A stretch of 60,000 nucleotides of DNA from Nematostella vectensis (GCF_932526225.1 NC_064035.1:16294469-16354468); one strand, 5' to 3'; positions 24,301 through 39,300 are shown, numbered from the stretch's first letter. Notes: generated by a model not told the origin, from the letters alone. Program-made: numbers and translations.

Positions 24301-27300
24301 ATGTGGTCGGTATTATCAGCTCGAGTCAAATCTGCCATCTATTTAATTTGTGTGTCAAGCTCGCGTCTCATGTTGTCCTATCTTTACTCGCAGATGCTCA
24401 AGTGGATCAAGGAAAATAGAGAGGATTTTTTAATCAATTATTCGGAGATCGGGAATGACACAGAATCCGCAGAAGAGTTGGAAGAGGAACATCGGAATTT
24501 CGAGAGTAGCTGCATGGTGAGTATTACTCGTAAAAGCTTGCGCGTCCTTGTCAAGTCAACATCACGGATTGATTAAGCCTTTTAGCTCTCCGCAAATCCT
24601 ACAAGCTTTATTGTCATGATTGCTGCACACCAGTATAACCATTGGCAATTTTATCTGCGATATCCTTGTCCCCATATCATTTTGTCTGTTTTTATCGTAT
24701 TTTTGGTTCTGATTGACATTTAAAATTAAATAGAACCCATGTTGAGAATCCAACCCCGGTAGATGTATTTTCCATTACACTGATTACTATTTTTTATACA
24801 TATTTTTGCCGTAACTCGGGTCGTTTTAAACATCGTTTCCCTTTAAATGGATTATCAAGCACTGAGCGGCATCTGCGGTGTGCTTTTTAAAACCATATTC
24901 CGGCCTGATGAACTTTTGGATTTATGCTCTGATCTTTTCGGTTCAACATGAAATCGGGATCATATTTATACTATTATTTGCATGTCAGCCAGTTGATCAA
25001 AAAGATTAAAAATCACCTGCCGTACGCGTAGGATCCCTCAAATGAGCTTTTTTTTTTTTTTTTTCGCAAAAACAACCCTTATTTTCTTGTACAGTTCTTT
25101 GAAGCAATGCTACTTTTTCTAGAATTTTGTGGACAAAGCTTGGCTGTTTGGGTTCTTAAATTCTGACATGTAGTCAAAACATAGTCACAGAACAAAAACT
25201 TTCATTAAAAATTTTTTGTCTTGATTCTCTTTGGTTGAAGAAATTAATAGAATTGAGCCTGGGGTTTCTTTCGTCGCGTATAGGAAATTAGCTGAACAAA
25301 CACCGCATGGATGTCGAGTTTTCATTTTTTTTATACGTTGTTGCCTGAGTGATACTTAAATGTTTTTTACAATGAATGTTGGCTCATTGTCATTTCAAAT
25401 AGAGCAAGTATTGTCCGTCCTTTTGTACTTTTACATTTTCTATTAAAAAAACCCCCGGGTTTCCAGACTGTTAGTAATTTGAATGCTTTTTTTAATAAAA
25501 ACCATGGAACCACAAACCGACAATATAATGTCATAGCATTCAATGAAATGCATTCTATCCATCTTATGGAATCAGAATAAACAGATTATTTTAATGGGTA
25601 TGATTCTTTCAAGTAATCAAAATATTTGTATTTTTCTAAGTGAGAGGGGGGGTACAACTATTACCTTGTGGATGCGACTGTCCTCTACACATCCAAACTC
25701 TGGCCTGCACAAGTTTACAGTCGCTCGCTTTGGCTTCCTCCAGAAATGACATCAGCGACTTTATTACATTTATCGTATCTAGCTTTCTGTCTGTGAACGT
25801 TATTTCGACTCGGCTACCTCCAGAAATTACATCAGCGACTTTATTACATTTTTCATAGTCTTGTATCTTTTGTAAGCTTTCTGTCTGTGAACGTAATTTC
25901 GGTTCAATACTGTGAATCTGGACATTAACAGCGCTAAAGTTACAAACTATTGCAAACAAAAATAGAAAGCGCGCGAAAAGTCGAGGAAAGTGTTGATGAT
26001 TATGAAAATTAAAAGACTCACTTTTAGTAACGTTTCTATTGATCAATACATCAATTTTTTTCGTAACTTCTCCATGGACTAATTTATTTTAATTATTAAA
26101 CTTTTCATAAGATATTAAAATATCAATTTAAAAATTGCATTTTTACAGCTTTCAAGTCATATTCCTTCGACCTTGATTAACTTATTATAAATAATCAGTA
26201 ATCATTCCAGATTAAGTTTGATAAATTCCCCATTATTGAATGAGTGAGAAATTGTCGCTTATTTCTCAGCCTCCGTTGAGTATCAATTCATCAATGTTGT
26301 CTCAGTGCTCTCGAGGATATTTTCCTTAATCCCTTTTTTACTTAAATCATCATACCTAAATGTAGATTAATTACGATAAGTATTATGCTTACCCTTTCCT
26401 CTTTTAAGAGAGAAAAAAAAATATTGTTCCTGCATTCTTTAATTTTCCGTCAGCAATTTGTCACAGCTTGTCCTTGCCCAGCGTCTACTTAAAACCATAT
26501 CACAAGCGGTTAACGTTGCTGTGACGTTTCTATGGCCCAAGGCCTTATCATAAGGACACAATTACCATAACTGTATCTTTGATATTCACACTAATTTTCA
26601 CTCAAGTCTTACTTACAATACATAAGTTCACGGACACCGTTTAAGTCACTGCACCTAGCCTAACTATCATTTCTTTTTATCCTTTCTCCAAACATTACTT
26701 GTTCTTTGTTTATCCTCTATGTTACCCTTACATCTCTGCCATCCTTATAGACCTCTCAACCTTAGTCTTAACCCTCTCCCCTATGCCTATCTTTCTTAAC
26801 TCCACAACCCCTCAACCCACCCCAATATTAGAGTCGCCTTTATTCGAACCCTAACACCTAACATTGTTCTACCTCAAGCCTAAATTCACAGCTTCAAATA
26901 TATCTTTATCCAAACGCTTACAACACTCGCATTCTCATACAAATCACAGTACTCTGTCCTTTAACACAGCAATCATATTTCCTGCAAACAACCTAACCCT
27001 ACATCTAACCCAACACTTAATTTTCCTACCAAACACGTTTCCCTAAACCCTAACCTAACACTCCCCTCACCCCTAACCAAACACCACCCTTAGCCCTAAC
27101 CTCTAATCTTACCTCTAAACCTCAACCCTTGTCTTACCAAACACTATCACTATACCAAAAACACTACCCTAACCCCTATCCCAACACTTATCTTTTCCTA
27201 ACAAACACATTATTGTTAACACTATCACTATACCAAAAACACTACCCTAACCCCTATCCCAACACTTATCTTTTCCTACCAAACACAATATTGTTATCAG

Positions 27301-30300
27301 TATCAGTATACCAAAAACACTACCCTAACCCCTATCCCAACACTTATCTTTTCCTACCAAACACAATATTGTTATCACTATCAGTATACCAAAAACACTA
27401 CCCTAACCCCTATCCCAACACTTATCTTTTCCTACCAAACACATTATTGTTATCACTATCACTATACCAACGTTCACCCTTGTTCTTGCTTCGCACCCCA
27501 CATCCCATACTCCATGCCCATTGATCGCATCTACCAACCCTGGCTTTGCCTATACCCTTTCTGTAACACTAGCCTGTCTTAGGCCTCTTCTGACGTGCCA
27601 GCCAATCCTCTCCCGTTGGAATTAATGTGTGTAATTTATATGCGTTATTATGTGTGCAAATTTATATGCTTTCATATGTCAGGCTTATGCTATGTTTGTA
27701 TCTTTTAATCGATATTCGTATTGTTTTTTAATAATTATTTTTTTATTTGAACAGATAAGTTATTTTGTACGCCGTCTCTGAGAAAAAAAGGCATAGTTTG
27801 AATCACATTGTAAAGGCCGTGTTTACTTGAATCACATTGTTTGTCATAATAAAAATAAAACCTCGTTTTCAGTTAAAACACACACCTATCTTCTAGGGCA
27901 GTGTATTCCAAAAACACACCTTTCCGACTATTTTATCGACTTTGTTGTCTTCTAGTCTTAAATTTGTCTTTATAAAAATAGAGGTGATCGGCAAGAAAAA
28001 GACAGGTACAGGACTATCACCCAGTTGTGTGCCTCCGTGATTACATTTAAAAGTTCCATATCTCATCATCCCACATTGGAGAGAAGGTAGCATTGATACT
28101 TAATTATTCTCGTGAATGCAATCGCCACTTAAAGTACAAAATTATTTCAGCAAGCTGTCTGCGCATTCTGTTTTTATTAAAACGCAGACACAATAGTTTA
28201 TCATCCAAGCTCTAAGTGCCTTTTTCCAAATACTTCGCTGTGGAGACGAGGCTCCTTTACATTTATTATCGGGGAAAGCAACCCAGATGGCCCTGAAATG
28301 CGCGGAGATACACTTAATCGTTGCTAGGTAAGGTGAAGTCGTTCTCAAGCTGCTTCTGGCTTTAATTGCGCAATTCGATCGTTTCGTTTCTTTGTTTTCC
28401 TCTGTGCTTTTCGCTATTGATGGCGAGTACTATGTGTATAAACAAAGAATTAGTTATTGCACATACCTTTTACTGCTTTTAAAAGTTTGCTTGAGTTTCT
28501 TTAGCGCTCTAGATTAATTTAGATTTCTTTTTAATTTCTAAATGTGGGTGTATTTTTTTTTTCTATTTCTAGATAGGTTTTCTGCCTGGGACCGGCCTTC
28601 TCCTTTCCCCCATTTGCATACGTGGAAAGTCTCCGAATATTTCGACACCTCCGTGCACCCGACATGTCAATCCCAAATTCGTATTTAGATGACCTCCAAA
28701 TCTTTGAAAAATGGCACAAGACATTCCTAATTTAGCATAACTCATTCAAAAACGATTTGAAACTCTCGAATATCAGTGCAGTATTAATGCAGTATAATAT
28801 AAGCGGCCGTCATTTAAGAGCCATATGTGCACGACTACGCATGCGTATTGAGATCATCCCTGAGAGCATTACCTCTCACGATAACGGCTCGCTGAGGATC
28901 GCTAGTATTATCCGTAGACTAGCTACAAAGTCCTAAGTGATTCATTCAAGTCAGCTTGAGTCTAGGCTATCTGGACGGAAAGGATTTGCACGATTTAAAC
29001 ACGTTATGTTTTCGTATGTATGGTTTTTTCCAGGTTTCGTGTCCGTTTAGCTGAAATATTCCCTAGTGTGTTTAATCCCTGTGGTCGGTTTGATGGAACT
29101 GCCAACCGCCGCGACTCGGTCTTGATACGACCGCAGCTGAAATTGACCAAAACCAATTAAGGGCCCCATTCAAACCCTGCATTTTTTCATTACCAAACTA
29201 GCATACATTTTGGTATTGACGTTACACTTGATTCACTCCGAATCAAAATAATAATAGAAACAAAACACAGATTATAAACATTTGCGGAATTATTAAGGAG
29301 ATTGGTCGGAGCTGAGTAATTTTACTTGAGCAAGGCTCCGCATTAAAACGATACTAAATATTAATCAAGCGCAAAAACACATACATAATCGACAGCTAGA
29401 TGTGTAAGAGGCAGCCTCGCCGATTTATTGCCACTGGCAACCGAGATCTCGTTGATTAGGCGATGCTGTAGAGCGTTCGCCCAGACGGAGAATCGCCTCA
29501 GAGCCCCGTCAAGATGTCCTTACGAGCTCTAGTAGAGAGCAGCGTAGAATGGCCACTTCTCGCAACATTCAGCCCGGTCAGGTCAGTCGTCATTTCTTGT
29601 GCAATTTCCCGAGTCGCTGATTTATCATACTCTTCACTATATTCTCCACTTTTTGCCCGAATATAGAAAACTCTTCTTGTGATATTGTTTTATTATGGGT
29701 TCGAGATGCGTGCAGAGTATTGGCGTGTGTGCTTTTAGGGGTAGTTCAGTTAGTCGGCTGTTCGTTGCTTTGTGTTTATGTATATCTACTGGCAGTAGTT
29801 CAGCTAAGATGCTTCCGCAAATTTACCACAGTGCGCTATTCCTAGCAGGTGAACACACATCACTTCGTCAGCTTTATTGACTTAATTCAATGGTAAGAAA
29901 TATTTCAGAGTCATTTAAACCTTTGAGTCGTGAATGGTGGGGTTGTTATTTAGCTGTTTCTACAAAGCGAGTTTCGCGTGAACCGAATTCGTACTATGGT
30001 AAATAGCAAATCATTCTTATCTATGAACGATAGTCTGAAAACTAGGCGCGGGGATTTCCTCAATTTTTATCCGTGTCGAGCTGGGACTTAATCCATGCAA
30101 ATGCATGCTGGTTTACATTTGGAAATATTTCCGTGACACCTGTCCGCATCAATGTAGACTGCTGAAATATCAGCAAACCCATCGGCTTCTCGGAGTGTCA
30201 TCTTGGTGAAATTACCCTGAGATTAGTGCCTATCTATAACGAAGCACAGTCGCGGGGTTTGAAAAGAGCTTCTTAGCACTTCAGTTCCCTTTTAATAACT

Positions 30301-33300
30301 CGCGGGACGATGAAAGAAGTAATTTAATTTGATTCAGCTATTTAGTCATTTGGGTGAAGCTTTGGACTAGTAAAAATCGTTGTACATCTGGGTGTTTGTT
30401 GGGCTGATCGCTATCACATTAGGAGCGAAGCCAGTAAGGAAGCGTCGGTGCATTCCCGTTTCCATTCACATTTCCTCCTCCATCTGAACGAACACTGTCC
30501 TAAACTTGAGTTCCTTACTCTCCGCCCTAATGACTTAAACAAACCCATCTCACATCATGTGTTTATGTTGCCTTGTTTGTTTACATGAACACCGACATTG
30601 CTGACCCTAGGGATATGTTAAATAAGGCAGTGTAAGACACAAATCATCAGCTTTCTTACTGGGCGGACGAACCTAGTATTTGCTGTGAGCGACCGAGCTT
30701 TGCGTTGTTGCACACTCGCCTTAAGTCAGTGGGTAATGCATTACGAGACACTGACATTGTTCTACTCTGCATTAGCTTTCATTCAATATTATACTTTTTA
30801 GATCTCAAACAGCAGGGTATTCTACCCTCTAGTGCGCATATATGCAAATACAATATGTTTTTATGGTGGTAATCGGGAACCATTGGTCGTAAGATCTCTG
30901 AGATTACGGCCATTCCTTCAGTTTCCAAAAACGTGGGACTTGTAACACAAGGTTAGAACTTACCGTGCGTTGTTTTCCGAGCATATCGCGTGTTTTTCTT
31001 TGATTAAGAAGCGACAATGTGTTTTTTACAGGAAACAGTGTATTTATAGCATCGAATATTAATTGGATATTCGTCGTAGTTTTATTTTTCAACATTATTG
31101 TACAGGGATGCTTTCTTTTATTTATTCTCCAACATTCAAAAACACAATATTCTTTTTAAAACGTCACTGGTGTTTACATAACTCGTGCTTTTTTTTCTTG
31201 TAAGCGTATCCCTGTCTTGAAAGTGCTCTCATGTTATTTTATGTTTAATGTTGACATCTTTATAAGAGACATTCAGTCAGTCGGTATGTCACAGACCAAT
31301 TTTCCTGCACCCGGCGACTTTCAAGGGTTCGTTTTGGGAGCCTAAGGGTAGAAGCTTAGATTCGAACATTTTAGAACGTCATTGCTGCAGCGTGGGTGGA
31401 TTTCCTTGTAATTTTTTAGGAATTAAGATTCCTGCCTTAGAGGGCCATGCCAGGGATTTTGCACATTTTAATTTATGTTATTAGTTTGATTGCTTCTTTT
31501 ATGTGCGTTTCCACCGCGACAGCATATTTTACAACTGCCTTTCCTATTTGGAATACATCACTGCCTAGCTTCCACAACATTAATTAGAAACTGAAGTGCT
31601 TCAATAAGCCCGTAAGGGATCTTGAGTATTTTTTATATGTTTTGTTAGTTAAATGTATTCATCTCGATAAAGATTATCGATAAAGACTATTTTTGCTGTC
31701 CAGGCCTCCGTTTAATACAGGAAAAGCTCGTCCATTCAGGTTTTTGTTTTACTTCTCACTGAAAATCCTTGGTTCTTACAAGCTCTGGATTGATTGCTAA
31801 ATAATTAGTCGGTGGTGTAAACACGCTATGATGTCGACTGAATCACGAACTTCGCCGTGTTCGCTGACAGCAATGTTTTATGTATGACTTCTCAATCTAA
31901 CATGAGGTACTCAAGAAATAGTTTTAGGGTAACCCTTCAGTATCATCAGGGCGATATGCGCGAGTTACGTTGATAGAAATATGATGGAATCGTATTGTGC
32001 TGATGTTTGTTATTGTGGTATGGTTATTTCGTATATCGTGACTGCGTCGTTAATCTTATATGTTTCATATGTGCGTGCCACGCATACAATGGGCCAAAAC
32101 CTGTGTGACAATCCCAAACTCATTATAGCATGGTGATTTTAATCAGTGAACCAGTACCGGCTTGCTTATACATAGATATTGCAAGGCCTTACAAGACATT
32201 ACCATTGTGCCTCTAGTTTACAGCGAAGGAAGTTTTTCTAAAATTATTTTTTCGTCAATGAAGGTTAAAAAATTCTTCCAACACCTTCTTGCTTAATTGG
32301 TGAGTGAGCTGCGCTCTGCGACTTGCTTCGTGTAGTAAGGCTCCGCAAAGGTCTCTTCCATTGAAATGTAGTTCACTTTTCGTGGCTGATCTCATTTTAT
32401 GTTTGATTACAATTGCTGTGAACGGTGCAATGCGCGCCACCTTTGCTATAAAAAGACTCGCCTTTTAAAGCCTTAAGTACGCATGTCAAGCTTGCATGAA
32501 ACTTTTTTAAATTTAGTGCTTAGTTTAAGAGAACTACTCGGATCTCTTTCGTTGTTGCAATCGTACGAGAACTTTAAACAATTTCCCTAAATTGAGCATG
32601 TGCCGATTGCAATTGGCTACCGGCAGGCTTAGAGTTGTAAATATTTGGAAGACAGCCGGTGTGTTTTCCATATGTAAATGAGAGCTTCCTCCTGAACACT
32701 AGAGACGGTTAGTGTCAACATTTTAGTTCACATAAGACGAAACGCAGCCTTTTCCTACTTGAGCCAGCCGCCGATTTGGAAACTCTCCTTGGTGCACGGA
32801 CCATTCGAGGTAGACTTTTATTTTCATTGAATTCGGTTGAGTCGAGGGTTCTTCCCATTCCTGTCGTTTAGTATTTGCTTATTCTTTTACTCCATTAGTG
32901 TTTGCCTATTCGCGTGAGTTGCTTCAAGCGTATTGAGATTACAGTCTTGCAATCACTTATTATTATGAAAGGTGAAAGTTCCAACGCTTCCAAGTCATTA
33001 GCAAGCTCAAAGTATACGCATTTACTATTTTGATTCAACGACCTTGGCACCGTCGTGGAGAAGTTTATTTTGGAATCCTCGTTGGTTGCTCCTAGTGGAA
33101 TTACGCCTGTATATCAAGCTAAGTGTATAACTGAATTAGGCAAAGCGCTGTGTGGATCACCCCGTGACCTTAGGCCGTCGAATCCCACCACCTGCCACCA
33201 TCATCCACATACTCTTATTGTCTCATACTCCCTACCTCCCACTGACACTCAGCTGTTATTTAAGTCACAGAAGCTTACTGTTTGCGCGCATCTTATCACT

Positions 33301-36300
33301 ATTTTTTATGTTGTTAATGTACCGTGTTACCGAAAAATCAGAGATTTAATCCGTAGCGACTTGCTCTTTCTCTCTTACGGTGCGATTTAGGTACCCTAAA
33401 AATTACTTGGACAGTTCAAAGCCTATTACTTGAAGCGCGCAAAGTCTGTTTCCGCCGCTATCTTAATTGTTACAGTCGCGGTTTCACAGTTCCGCTAAAT
33501 TCCACTGTCAAACTTGGTAATATATGCAAATATTTCCTATCATATGGCATTAAGACGAATTTGTGTTACTTGAAGGCTTATGGCCTCAAGTGATGTCTGT
33601 TTTTTTTTGGCGCAAACTGTGAGGGGAATTCCTAGATATTTTGATAAAGGTAAAAAGGTATCGTTGTTGTTGTAATAGTCAGTTATAACGTAAAACACAC
33701 CACAATTGTTATCGCCGTAAACATACTGCTATCTGTGACGCGCACTCAATTGAATTAGAAATAAAAAGGGAGACTTTCAACAATTTTATTAATCTAGGAA
33801 TTCCTAACAAAGGAGAAATACTTAGGAGAGAGCATTGTAAGGAAAAATATGAGTTTTGAGATTTTGTCAGAACAACGCACATTATACTAGATTACTTTGT
33901 TGAGTCAAACTAAAGGTGGAGAAAATTGTTGAAATTAGAGCTCTGAAAAGAACGTTGGGTTATTGAGTGCACACTGCGAGTCAGAATTTGTAAACTACAG
34001 TTAGCACATTGCGATCAAGCTTTTTTTGCTTAAGGTCTGAACTTGGAGGCTCGAGCGAAAGGCTCGCGGTACGGGTCTTCATAAGAAGTATAAACCGTGA
34101 GCTTTGTGGGATTAATCCCGGGCATTAACCCAATTACAGACTCGTGGGCTTGCGGATTCTCGATTAACCTGCGCGCGCGCTTTCTTAGAAGAGTGAACAA
34201 AAAGTCTGGTTCCCCACATTATTATGACTGCAAACAGTGCTAATGTCGCTATGCTAGGCGTTCGTTGGAAATGTAGGTTTATTAGCATACGATAGCAAAG
34301 CTGTCTTGGGTCACTGGTGATGTTGTTAGTGATTACCTGCAAGGTGCGTGAATCACACTTAAGAAGAGTTCCCATCGATTCCCGGTGCGTACCTTGTCCA
34401 GTCTTTGTCCCGTGCGATAGCTATCCTCAGGGATACTTAATCAACCCGACAGGACATATAAGTCAGCATACATCTTGTCGTAGCTGTTAATGTAAGGGTA
34501 GAACAGAAAGTTGCATTCTTCTCACGGGGTCCCTGGTGACATGGGGACCGATCTCGCGCAGAGGTGGTAGGTGTCGAGGAATATTAGATCGAGTTCAACG
34601 TCCCATATGAGTATGCTATGATAATACGCTCACGTTGGACTTCTCTGTTTACAGCGTTTTAGAATGTTTACCTTAAGCGAATTCAAGATTTCCTCTTTGA
34701 TATTCTCTTATGCTTTAGCATGTAAAACTGATAACTTGATATCGTCCAACAACCTTCCAGGCCACCGGAGGCGGTATTTTGGGTATTCAGTTACCAACTT
34801 CTAGTACTGCATTTAACTCAGCTCGATGTTTAACCTTGTGAAATTTAAATTTGCTTGTAAACAGACTACATTCATGGCAGTTTAAAAATGCTTACCCAAT
34901 AGAACCCAAGTTCGAGGAAATGCTTTATTACAATGCAGATGATATTATGGCGGAATCAGGCCGAAATATGGGGCTCAGTTCAATTGAAGTCTAGATCCTG
35001 TGTGATAACTTCTAAAGAAACTCTCCCCGAACACCTGTGGAGCCCGAATACCCATTGCACGCTCTTAAATCAAATAGAACGGAACTCCTGTCCCCTGGGA
35101 ACGTATTGAGCGCTTTGTCGAGATTTGACGAACTGTATCAGAGATGCTAGATGGAATGATGGCATAAGATGTAACATTAGTGTAATAGTGATATTGGATT
35201 CTCAAATATGCTTCCGCGTGATAATCAAAAAACGCGTAACTAGAATATTTTTGTTCATTTAAGGACTCTCAGTAGATTAGGTTAAAAAACTATTGAATTA
35301 CTATGCGAAAATTACCAATAATATGTATTGTTCATTGAAGATTTTTTACTGTTTCTTTTTTATGCCTTTTTAACATATTATATGTACAGTTTCAACAACT
35401 TTTATGATTTTTCCAAATTGCTTATATGACTTTTCTTTTTTTTTTTCTCATTACGATTTTATTTTTCTCTTCAGAATGTGTATGGCAATATTCACCGTGT
35501 GCTTGAGATAGCAGACAAACTAAGCGAAGCCGGCCATTATGAAGCAGACAGGATTGAAGCATTAGCAGAGTCCGTTGATAGGGAATGGAAGTCATTTGAT
35601 ATGGAAGTGAACCAACGGAGCTCTTTGCTCTCGTGCTCAGTGGCGTATCACAAGCACAGTGAGGAGGTTAGTAATGTGTAACGCAATGTGTAACCTTTGA
35701 TAATGCGTAACACGAAATGTGTAACCTATAGTAATATATTACATGCCCAATATTTAACCTTTGGTAATGCGTAACACGAAATGTGTAACCTATAGTAATA
35801 TGTTACATGCCCAATATTTAACCTTTGGTAATGTGTAACACGCAATGTGTAGCCTTCATTAACGCGTAACACGCAATGTGTAACCTTTAGTAATGTGTAG
35901 CACACAATGTGTAACCCTAGTAATGTGTAACACGCAATGTGTAATCTTAAGTAATGTGTAAGACGCAATGTGCAACCATAAAGAATTTGTAACACGCAAT
36001 GTGTAACTTGAAGTAATGTGTAACACGCAACGTGTAAGCATTAGTTATGTGTACCACGCAATGTGTAAGCTTGAGTTATGTGTACCACTCAATGTGTAAG
36101 CCTTAGCAATTTGTAAAACGCAATGTGATAATTTTTGTTATGTGTAGCATGCAGTGTATATAACCTTCACCCACGGTGAGTGGGTTAGTAATGTGTGAAA
36201 TTACGTGAAGTTAATTAATGTGATGACTTTGTCTCTGGTAACAAAGGAGTACCTCATTACTTTACTGTTTTCCTTTTCCAGTTTCTCCGAAATATCAAAT

Positions 36301-39300
36301 ACTGGAAACAGTACCTTGAGGACCCGGACCTGATCAAAAACTCTAATGTGTCTACGGTAGAAATCAAAATCCAGGAATTAGACAAGCTTCGACAGGAATT
36401 TGAGGACAGTTTCCATACGGTAAGCACGGACAGTAAAGCCTTGTTGGGAGAATTACAGAAACCTGCGGTCGCTTTTGATGACCAGTTCCTCAAATCTCCT
36501 GAGTACTCGGAGGCTTCTTCGCATGTTATGGATATTTACTTGGAAGTTCACGAGCATCACCGACAATTAGGGATTTTATGGGAGAAACAACGGACGCGCT
36601 TAAAGGATCATCTCCACCTTTGTATGTTTGACCAGGATAGCAAACAGGTGAGTACATATAACCTAGATAATCTCATATAAATTCCTTGCTTGATTTTTAA
36701 AGAAAGACTGTTGATAAGTCAAGAAATCTCGAAAAAAACATTTAAAAATGTTTTATTCTTTACTTGTCAAATTCAGTCGTAAATATCGCAAAACATTTCC
36801 AAATACCGTCGATGGAAATGGATGCTTTTTTACAACGTGTTATTTTGCTAGGATGGCAAAATGGCGACTGGCAAAGACGCATTAATTTTGTATCCATTTG
36901 AACTGTCCTTGTAACGTTATTAACGATTATCTTGGAAGTAAGGAGAATCTTTGTTATGAAATTGTTTGGACATTTATCTGCACGTTATCCCACATGATAG
37001 CAAATGCCACCACGTACTACGCATGACAATGGTGTTCACCAGAGAACGACGACTTTATCTTTTCGTCTTTATCAAATAAAAAGAATTCATCTAAAAGCTC
37101 TCTGTTTAATTTGACCTATCTTTAACCAAAATGCAACAGCCTTTATCCGACACACCTTCGTTTTATTAAAAAAACGTAAGACAAATTATTTGAAGAAATT
37201 TCGGAATATCCATCTAAACGCAAAGGTTTATACTTATTTGCCACATTCAGTTGAAAATATCGCAATTGCTTTCTTAAGTCAGCCGATGGCAACGGACGGT
37301 ATTTTGCTAGGATGACAAAATAACGGCTGACAGAGCCTCGAACAGAGTCACTCGCCCGCGCACTGTTAATGCCTAGTGCACACTAGCAACATAAAAACAT
37401 AACGACATCGGCGCGCGCACTATGTTTAGTCCGACATAACGACATGGACATAATGACATAAAAGAAAAAAACATGTTTTTTTCTCTTATGTCGTTATGTC
37501 CATGTCGTTATGTCGAAGATAAGAGTGTGCGCGCCCATGTCGTTATGTCGATATGTTGCTAGTGTGCACTAGGCATAACACTCACATGCGCGCAGTTTTT
37601 TATTCCTGAATTAAATCCTTCTGAGACTACCAGTTATCTGCGCGATCCTCGTATGACTGGAGCATCTAAAAGGTTGGTTATGACTCATCCTTAGGAGGCG
37701 TAAACCGTTGTTTGTCATCGGCGCTTTTCTTTCTGACTAAACGATGATCTCATACTTATAAGGGATAGAGTGAGTGATCGATGTTCGCACGTGATGAAAT
37801 ATTCATAACTTCTAGAGATAACATCTCGAAATCTTTTTGGAATTAAACTTTTCACTCTATGTTGTGGTCTAGAATTAGGCCTGTTAAGACAGAGGTCACA
37901 TTATCTCTGAACTAAACTCAAGAAGAAAACGCCTGTAGGTCATGATCTCTTTATCGAATACAACCTAAGGGAAGTCATAGGTGACTCTTTTATGTGAAAC
38001 ATGATCTCTAGCGTCTGTAAATTGGTAGTTCAACCGACAAAGCCGACGTCCGCTGGACGCCTTAGAAGTTTGACGAGTGTCATCACTTCACGGTCATGTC
38101 TCGTGATATCTGTCACTAGTGACAGATGTTTGACGGCTATGTCGAATACGGGGCATTCATACCACACGTGACCAGCTTGTCGATTAGTGAATGGATGTAA
38201 ACAAACCTACCGCACGCTGATCAACTTTCTACTAGACCTCTTATTTACGCACAGGGGAGTGCGAATTATGCAGCCGATCAATTCTCTGCTTTAGTTATTC
38301 AAGCACAGGGGAGTGTGGATTATGTAGCTGATCAATTCTCTGCTTTACCTGTTATTCACACACAGGGGAGTGCGAATTATGCAGCTGATCCACCTTTCGC
38401 CACACTAAGCTCTTTGACGATTGGTGAAGATAATAGGTATTACTAGATCAGCGCGCGTTTTTAATAATCTTGAATAGTATAGCAGACGTGAATAAATGGG
38501 AATGGGAAAAGTGCTAAACTTTACCCGCATTTCTAAGTGGGCTAACACTCCAATTACTTGGAAGACAAAACTTCTGTACGAAATAATTGATGTTTTTATT
38601 CTAGGCTACAACGTAATTGATGTTTCACGGTGGACGCTATACAGTAATGTGTCGTAGCGAGTTCTACGCGTTTGAGACCGTATATGGCGATCCTCATAAA
38701 ACTATAGTTAGCAGTAATCCTTCTTTCGCATTCTGCTCACAGCAAACAGCGCCAGACTTGTTACATGCGACTTTAGGGTCGCTGTAATAACGCTGTAGGA
38801 TAACGTTTTTTGTTGATAAGTGCGGTTTGCGGTCGCCCTGTGTCCCTCTGGGTATTGACGCTGACCCTCAGTACCCCCGTGAGTAAAGCCTCTTGCTTTG
38901 ATTATCAGCGATGACCCCGGGAGGGCTGAGGTGTCTAGCAAGGAAGATAGCCGCAATTAAAGAGAAAGAGGCCCTCAAGCGACCCCTACATTTGCCTGTA
39001 ATTCTGTGTAGAAGATTAGCCCTTAACTAGACGTTTTCGTGTCTGGGCTTTGTTTGGGTGTTCTTTATACTCCTCCCCATGTTTAATGCTCTATAAATAA
39101 TAAAGCAGTCTCGGCGCGTATTCCGCGTTATTTCTCTCTTGCATTCCATGGACGCTCTGACGCCATTATTCTCGCCCGGATACGATTATCGCGGGTCGTG
39201 ATCGGCGCGGAAATCTTGGTAGCCGCTCTTTGGCGCTGACTCGCGGGCGAAAACTCTGCCTGTATAGCGCGAGCGCCTGTTTTTGCGTGCTCGGGAAATG

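Larger units (their letters stand above)
20467..24393 (+). other. TRIO intron 7
   Basis: 3.9-kb intron. It holds the 39-bp minisatellite (20486-20810), a short tgtgacacattttacatttt repeat (about 20909-20960) and 21-bp repeats (23876-23955). The remainder has only short chance open frames. Confidence 0.6.
24517..35474 (+). other. TRIO intron 8, 11 kb, largest in window
   Basis: It holds a minus-strand ORF with a possible signal peptide (25636-26046), a C-rich telomere-like and 78-bp repeat block (26690-27480), and one possible alternative first exon near 29514. A long intron at this place could hold alternative promoters as in vertebrate kalirin, but I see no convincing extra TRIO coding exon. 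The remainder is AT-rich unique-looking DNA. Confidence 0.55.

Noticed and set aside
27129-27524. 131-codon repetitive protein ([18 protein letters not shown])
   Set aside because: It is a translation of a 78-bp C-rich minisatellite within an intron, with no sign of selection on codons.
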